Below are positions 60,211 through 64,000 of a DNA stretch of 64,000 bases, in pieces. The DNA lies in NCBI GenBank assembly GCA_001464915.1, contig LNED01000017.1, forward strand, positions 186,001 to 250,000, written 5' to 3'. The notes below the pieces were generated by a model. That model made no database searches, was not told where the DNA came from, and worked only from the letters and a program-made list of their open reading frames with translations. The DNA is from Sphingomonadales bacterium Ga0077531 (GTDB lineage: Bacteria; Pseudomonadota; Alphaproteobacteria; Sphingomonadales; Sphingomonadaceae). A program made the position numbers and the translations under genes. How positions within the stretch are numbered: the first letter of the stretch is position 1; each line of letters begins with the position of its first letter.

Positions 60211-61523
60211 CCACCTCTCCCGCTCCGCAATCACTCACCCCCAAAGCCATCGTCGCCGCGCTTGATGAACACATTATCGGCCAGGCCGAGGCCAAGCGCG
60301 CTGTCGCGGTCGCGCTGCGCAATCGCTGGCGGCGCCAGCGGCTTGGCGCGGATCTGCGCGATGAGGTGACGCCCAAGAACATCCTGATGATCGGCCCCAC
60401 CGGCTGCGGCAAGACCGAGATCAGCCGGCGGCTGGCGAAACTGGCCGAAGCCCCGTTCATCAAGGTCGAAGCGACCAAGTTCACCGAAGTCGGCTATGTC
60501 GGCCGCGATGTCGAACAGATCGCCCGCGACTTGGTCGAAGAAGCGATCCGGCTGGAAAAAGAACGCCGCCGCGAAGCCGTGCGCGAAGCCGCGTCCGAAG
60601 CGGCGATGGATCGGCTGCTGACCGCGCTGGTCGGCGACAACGCCTCCGAAGCGACCCGCGCCAGCTTCCGCCAGCGCATCGTCCAGAACGCGATGAATGA
60701 TGTCGAGGTGGAGATTGAGGTCAGGGATGGCCCGTCCGCGCCGTTCGACATGGGCAATATGGGCGGGCAGATGGGCATGATTGACCTCAGCGACATGATG
60801 GGCAAGGCGCTGGGCCGCAAAGCCACCCGACGGCAGAAGCTGCGCGTGCCCGATGCGTGGGACCGGCTGGTGGACGAGGAGGCGGACAAGCGGCTCGATC
60901 AGGATGATGTCGCGCGCGTGGCGCTGGCCAATGCCGAAACCAACGGGATCGTGTTCCTCGACGAGATCGACAAGATCGCGGTCAGTGATGTGCGGGGCGG
61001 ATCTGTCAGCCGCGAAGGGGTGCAGCGCGATCTGCTGCCGCTGATCGAAGGTACCACCGTGGCGACGAAGCATGGGCCGATGAAGACCGACCACGTGCTG
61101 TTCATTGCCAGCGGGGCGTTTCACGTGGCCAAGCCCAGCGACATGCTGCCCGAATTGCAGGGCCGCCTGCCGATCCGGGTGGAGCTGCGCGCGCTGACCG
61201 AGGCGGATTTTGTGCGGATCCTGTCTGAAACCCGCGCCAATCTGGTCGCGCAATACAAAGCGCTGCTCGGTACCGAGGAGGTCACGCTCGACATTACCGA
61301 GGATGCCGTCGCCGAAATCGCCCGCATCGCCGCGCAGGTGAACGCCAGCGTCGAGAATATCGGCGCTCGGCGGCTTCAGACGGTGATGGAGCGGTTGCTG
61401 GAGGAGGTCAGCTTTGAGGCTGAAGACCTCAAGGGCCAAACCGTGACGATTGATGCCGCCTATGTGCACGAAAAGCTCGCCGGGCTGGCGGGCAACACCG
61501 ATCTTTCGAAGTATATCCTTTAA
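60207..61523 (+). CDS. hslU: ATP-dependent protease ATPase subunit HslU
   Basis: A 438-residue AAA+ unfoldase that feeds Hsl[21 protein letters not shown] opens the protein, [17 protein letters not shown] is Walker A (near residue 62), [14 protein letters not shown] is the pore loop, and the inserted I domain spans about 110-240. [11 protein letters not shown] is Walker B, and the C-terminal tail DLSKYIL inserts in HslV. Its ATG overlaps the stop of the acyltransferase gene. Confidence 0.96.
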   Translation: MTTSPAPQSLTPKAIVAALDEHIIGQAEAKRAVAVALRNRWRRQRLGADLRDEVTPKNILMIGPTGCGKTEISRRLAKLAEAPFIKVEATKFTEVGYVGRDVEQIARDLVEEAIRLEKERRREAVREAASEAAMDRLLTALVGDNASEATRASFRQRIVQNAMNDVEVEIEVRDGPSAPFDMGNMGGQMGMIDLSDMMGKALGRKATRRQKLRVPDAWDRLVDEEADKRLDQDDVARVALANAETNGIVFLDEIDKIAVSDVRGGSVSREGVQRDLLPLIEGTTVATKHGPMKTDHVLFIASGAFHVAKPSDMLPELQGRLPIRVELRALTEADFVRILSETRANLVAQYKALLGTEEVTLDITEDAVAEIARIAAQVNASVENIGARRLQTVMERLLEEVSFEAEDLKGQTVTIDAAYVHEKLAGLAGNTDLSKYIL

Positions 61524-61891
61524 TGGTGGGAGGGCCGGTCAGCGACCTTGCGGTGATGCTGGCGGGCATGGCGCCGGTGCTCGATACGCGGGAGTGGCGG
61601 TTCGTGCTGGTCGAGGGCGAACCGCCTGCCGATGCCTTTGCGGTGATCCGCGAGGACGAAGGCACCACCGCGATCATTGCCGAGGATGGCGGTGAGTTCG
61701 CGCGCATCACCCTGATGGTGCACTCTGCGCTTGATGGCGTCGGGCTGACAGCGGCGGTATCCGGCGCGCTCGCCGGGGCAGGGATTGCCTGCAATATTGT
61801 GGCGGGCTTTCACCACGATCACCTGTTCGTGCCGTGGGATCGCCGCGACGAGGCGCTGGAACGGCTCCAGCGCCTCGCTCAGACAGGCTGA
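61523..61891 (+). CDS. ACT-domain-like protein
   Basis: A 122-residue protein whose last 60 residues read as an ACT-type ligand-binding fold: ARITLMVHSALDGVGLTAAVSGALAGAGI (helix and strands) followed by CNIVAGFHHDHLFVPWDRRDEAL. The first half has EWRFVLVEGEPPADAFAVI and resembles the COG3602 group. It begins with an ATG that shares the last base of the hslU stop (TAATG). It ends one base before the convergent peptidase gene. Ligand unknown. Confidence 0.8.
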   Translation: MVGGPVSDLAVMLAGMAPVLDTREWRFVLVEGEPPADAFAVIREDEGTTAIIAEDGGEFARITLMVHSALDGVGLTAAVSGALAGAGIACNIVAGFHHDHLFVPWDRRDEALERLQRLAQTG

Positions 61892-63847
61892 TTACTTGCC
61901 CAGCAGATGCTTTTCCCAGAACACCAGCTGCGCGAGGAAGGCGTAATCCGAATTCGCCTTCTTGGCGAAGCCGTGGCCTTCGTCGGCGGCGACCAGATGC
62001 CACGCCTCTCCGCCGTTTGCACGGATGGCGGCTACCATCTGATCGGCTTCGGATTTGGGCACGCGCGGATCGTTGGCGCCGGTGATGACGAACATCGGCT
62101 TTTCGATCTCGCTCACCCGGGTCAGCGGGCTGATTTCAGTCAGCTTAGCGCGCTGCACCGGATCGCGCTCGTCACCATATTCCACCCGGCGCAGGTCTTG
62201 GCGGTAGGGGTTGGTGTTTTCAAGGAAGCTGACGAAGTTGCTGATCGCCACAGTGCATTGGGTCGCGGTCAGCTTGTCTTTCAGCTGCACCGCGGCGGCA
62301 TAGCACATGTACCCGCCGTATGATCCGCCGCTGAGGCCGACGCGGGCCGGGTCAACCGCTGGATCAGCCCGCACCGCATCAATCAACGCCTCCATGTCGC
62401 GCACCGAATCCTCCCGTTTGAACGGGCCATTGTCGAGGCTGACAAAGGTTTTCCCATACCCGGTCGATCCGCGCACATTGGGGTAGAACACCCCGATGCC
62501 GAGTTCGTTGAGCAGATAGTTGTTCCGACCCTGAAAGCCTGCGGTGCTCTGCCCTTCTGGGCCGCCGTGGACGCTGACGATCAGCGGGCGCTTGCCCGGA
62601 AACTTCGCTGGATCAGGCAGATAGAGCAAGCCCGATACCTCCAGCCCGTCAAAGCTTTTGGTGGTCACGATGCGCGGTTCGACATTCACGCCGGCGTCCA
62701 GCCCGCCGGTCTCGCTCTGCGTCCAGCGGGTCAGCTGCATCGTCTTGGGGTCGAGCGACCACACATCCGCTGCGCTTTTCGCGCTGGAGAACGAAAAGCC
62801 AATCTCGCCCCACGGTGCGATTTCCACGCCGCCGATCAATCCTGCGGGAAGGGCATCGACCTTGGCCACCTTGCCCGACGCCACATCCATGATCCGCATC
62901 CGGTCGCTGCCGGCTTCGTTGACGACATAGACAATGGTGGTGCCATCATCCGACAGATCGAAGCTATCGACGTCCCATGTTTCACGTGAAACAGGGCTAA
63001 AGGCACCCGAGGCGGGGTCTAGACGGCCCAAGCGCTGGAAATCTGACCCCTGATCGCTGGTCACCCAGATCGTGCCGTCAGGCGCGATTTCCATCCCGCC
63101 AAAGGCAACCTCTGCCGCCGGATCGCCAATCGGCGTCATCGCACCGCTGGCCAGATCGAGCCGGTAGAGGTCGACATCCTGCACCGAGTTATAGTCAGCG
63201 ACAAAGACCGATTGCTTGTCAGGCGTAAAGGCAATCACCGCCCAGCCGCCGCCCTTGCTTTCATGCACGATCCGGGCCGAGGCAGGGTCGCGCGGGTTCA
63301 TCACGTAAAGATCGGAATCGACCCCGTTGCGGCGGGTTGAGCTGAACGCGACCAGTTCGCCATCCTTGCTCCAGGCATTGGGCTGGTTGCGGCTTTTGCC
63401 ATCGGTCAGCAGGGTAAGGCGGCCGTCTTTCAGGGCGTGCAGCTGAAAATATTCATCCCCGCCGCGATCCTTGGTCACCAGCAGCACATCGCCCTTGGCC
63501 GGCGCATAGCTGCCGCGCACTGGCTCGGCTTCGAAACTGATCTGGGTGCGCGCGCCCATCGGCGCCTCGACCCGGTGCAACTGGGGCACATTGGCAAAGC
63601 GGGTGGAGATCAGCACCGCGCGGGTGTTCGGATCCCAGCCTGCAAAGCCTGCGCCGCGCGCTTCGAGATAGGGCCGCGCCCGTTCCGCCATTTCCAGCGG
63701 GATCGGCGGCATCTGTTCAGCAGTCAGCGCGGCTGGCGCGGGCACGGCGGGCACTTGGGCGGCGGGCGCGTCCTGCGCGGAAGCGGGAAGGGCGGCGCCA
63801 AAAGGCAGGGGGGCGAGCAGCAGGGCAATCAAACGAGGGTGAAGCAT
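61892..63847 (-). CDS. secreted S9-family prolyl oligopeptidase-like peptidase
   Basis: A 651-residue protein with signal peptide MLHPRLIALLLAPLPFGAAL, cleavage after PASAQ. Residues 60-390 form a beta-propeller with WD40-like blades. The alpha/beta-hydrolase domain follows from about 400. The catalytic serine lies in GLSGGSYGGYM, the aspartate in GANDPRVP and the histidine in DEGHGF, the usual triad. It cuts short peptides after proline or other residues. An ATG at 63913 would add 22 residues before the signal and is less likely. The gene contains a perfect parS site. Confidence 0.92.
   Translation of the reverse strand: MLHPRLIALLLAPLPFGAALPASAQDAPAAQVPAVPAPAALTAEQMPPIPLEMAERARPYLEARGAGFAGWDPNTRAVLISTRFANVPQLHRVEAPMGARTQISFEAEPVRGSYAPAKGDVLLVTKDRGGDEYFQLHALKDGRLTLLTDGKSRNQPNAWSKDGELVAFSSTRRNGVDSDLYVMNPRDPASARIVHESKGGGWAVIAFTPDKQSVFVADYNSVQDVDLYRLDLASGAMTPIGDPAAEVAFGGMEIAPDGTIWVTSDQGSDFQRLGRLDPASGAFSPVSRETWDVDSFDLSDDGTTIVYVVNEAGSDRMRIMDVASGKVAKVDALPAGLIGGVEIAPWGEIGFSFSSAKSAADVWSLDPKTMQLTRWTQSETGGLDAGVNVEPRIVTTKSFDGLEVSGLLYLPDPAKFPGKRPLIVSVHGGPEGQSTAGFQGRNNYLLNELGIGVFYPNVRGSTGYGKTFVSLDNGPFKREDSVRDMEALIDAVRADPAVDPARVGLSGGSYGGYMCYAAAVQLKDKLTATQCTVAISNFVSFLENTNPYRQDLRRVEYGDERDPVQRAKLTEISPLTRVSEIEKPMFVITGANDPRVPKSEADQMVAAIRANGGEAWHLVAADEGHGFAKKANSDYAFLAQLVFWEKHLLGK
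62978..62993. promoter_or_regulatory. parS (ParB binding site), perfect 16-bp palindrome
   Basis: TGTTTCACGTGAAACA matches the bacterial parS consensus at all 16 bases. It lies inside the S9 peptidase coding region, in the propeller part, where it encodes an ordinary stretch around PVSRETWDV. Chromosomal parS sites cluster near the origin, which agrees with dnaA in this window. Confidence 0.88.
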
Positions 63848-63921
63848 CGGGCTGGGTTCTCTCTCCGGTTGAAGAATGGAGAGAGGACTAACCGCGCAAT
63901 GCCCGCCAAGCAATGATACAG

Positions 63922-64000
63922 CTATTCAGCCGCCTCGGCTGGCTCGACCGCCACATCGTCGCGCCGTTCATTCGCCTGCCGCGACCACATTTCGGCATAA
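63922..64000 (-). CDS. C-terminal end of an ABC transporter gene (partial)
   Basis: The last 25 codons before a TAG at 63922-63924 read YAEMWSRQANERRDD and then an acidic alanine-rich tail. YAEMWxRQ is a common ending of exporter-type ABC proteins such as the Atm1/HMT family (membrane plus ATPase domain). Only this tail lies in the window, so the assignment is tentative. Confidence 0.5.
   Translation of the reverse strand, partial: YAEMWSRQANERRDDVAVEPAEAAE

Noticed and set aside
60231..61469. Open frame of 412 codons on the minus strand opposite hslU
   Set aside because: Antisense shadow of hslU; the composition is that of reversed coding sequence and no motif is present.

Overview
The window is a high-GC chromosomal segment of an alphaproteobacterium, most likely a member of the Sphingomonadales (Erythrobacter/Porphyrobacter-like). 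This rests on gene content and order: rpmH-rnpA-yidD-yidC-yihA, ubiE-ubiB-coaBC-dut, trpS-murJ-secB facing a Tim44-domain gene and mltA-smr, a Cbp3-type chaperone and COQ9 protein, and an EipA (DUF1134) gene. The assignment is an inference from gene families, not a database match. dnaA and two ParB-binding (parS-like) sites suggest that the region lies near the replication origin.

Layout. 1-1720: a lower-GC stretch with an unknown secreted protein, gene-end fragments and a comM (Mg-chelatase-like ATPase) gene broken just before its P-loop. 1863-6354: a ClpP-like secreted protein, then the ribosomal protein L34 / RNase P / membrane-insertase cluster. 6371-19054: nuclease-like and cytochrome c genes, VOC protein, GST, S1/P1 nuclease, LysE exporter, cupin, dapE, dicarboxylate symporter, nth, M48 protease, dapB, sirtuin, a MoeB-like enzyme and DUF983. 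19165-27009: dnaA, rpsT, mutM, then ubiquinone, CoA and dUTPase genes. 27103-34945: DUF4136 lipoprotein, trpS, murJ, secB, Tim44-domain protein, mltA, smr and a degenerate chemoreceptor-like gene.

34987-45693 is a 10.7-kb integrative element inserted at the 3' end of tRNA-Ser(GCU). It is bounded by 15-bp direct repeats that copy the tRNA end. It carries a tyrosine integrase, an AlpA-type regulator, a winged-helix protein, a Toprim primase, a RepA-like helicase and, directly behind it, an array of TGCGGCGA repeats that looks like an iteron origin. Two phage-type genes overlap out of frame. Behind them, small cargo genes (outer-membrane barrel, secreted and membrane proteins) are separated by degenerate copies of the 3' end of the upstream gene. 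A secreted SNase and a 521-residue unknown protein are further cargo. No capsid, terminase or relaxase gene is visible.

46049-64000 returns to housekeeping genes: EipA, an aromatic aminotransferase, GNAT, a BLUF photoreceptor beside ribE and ribD, YgjP and YcgN, SCO1, an ankyrin protein, COQ9, ssb, a membrane protein with a YozG-type regulator, DUF177/YceD, the Cbp3 chaperone, BamE, hslV-acyltransferase-hslU, an ACT-domain protein, an S9 peptidase containing a perfect parS, and the end of an ABC transporter gene.
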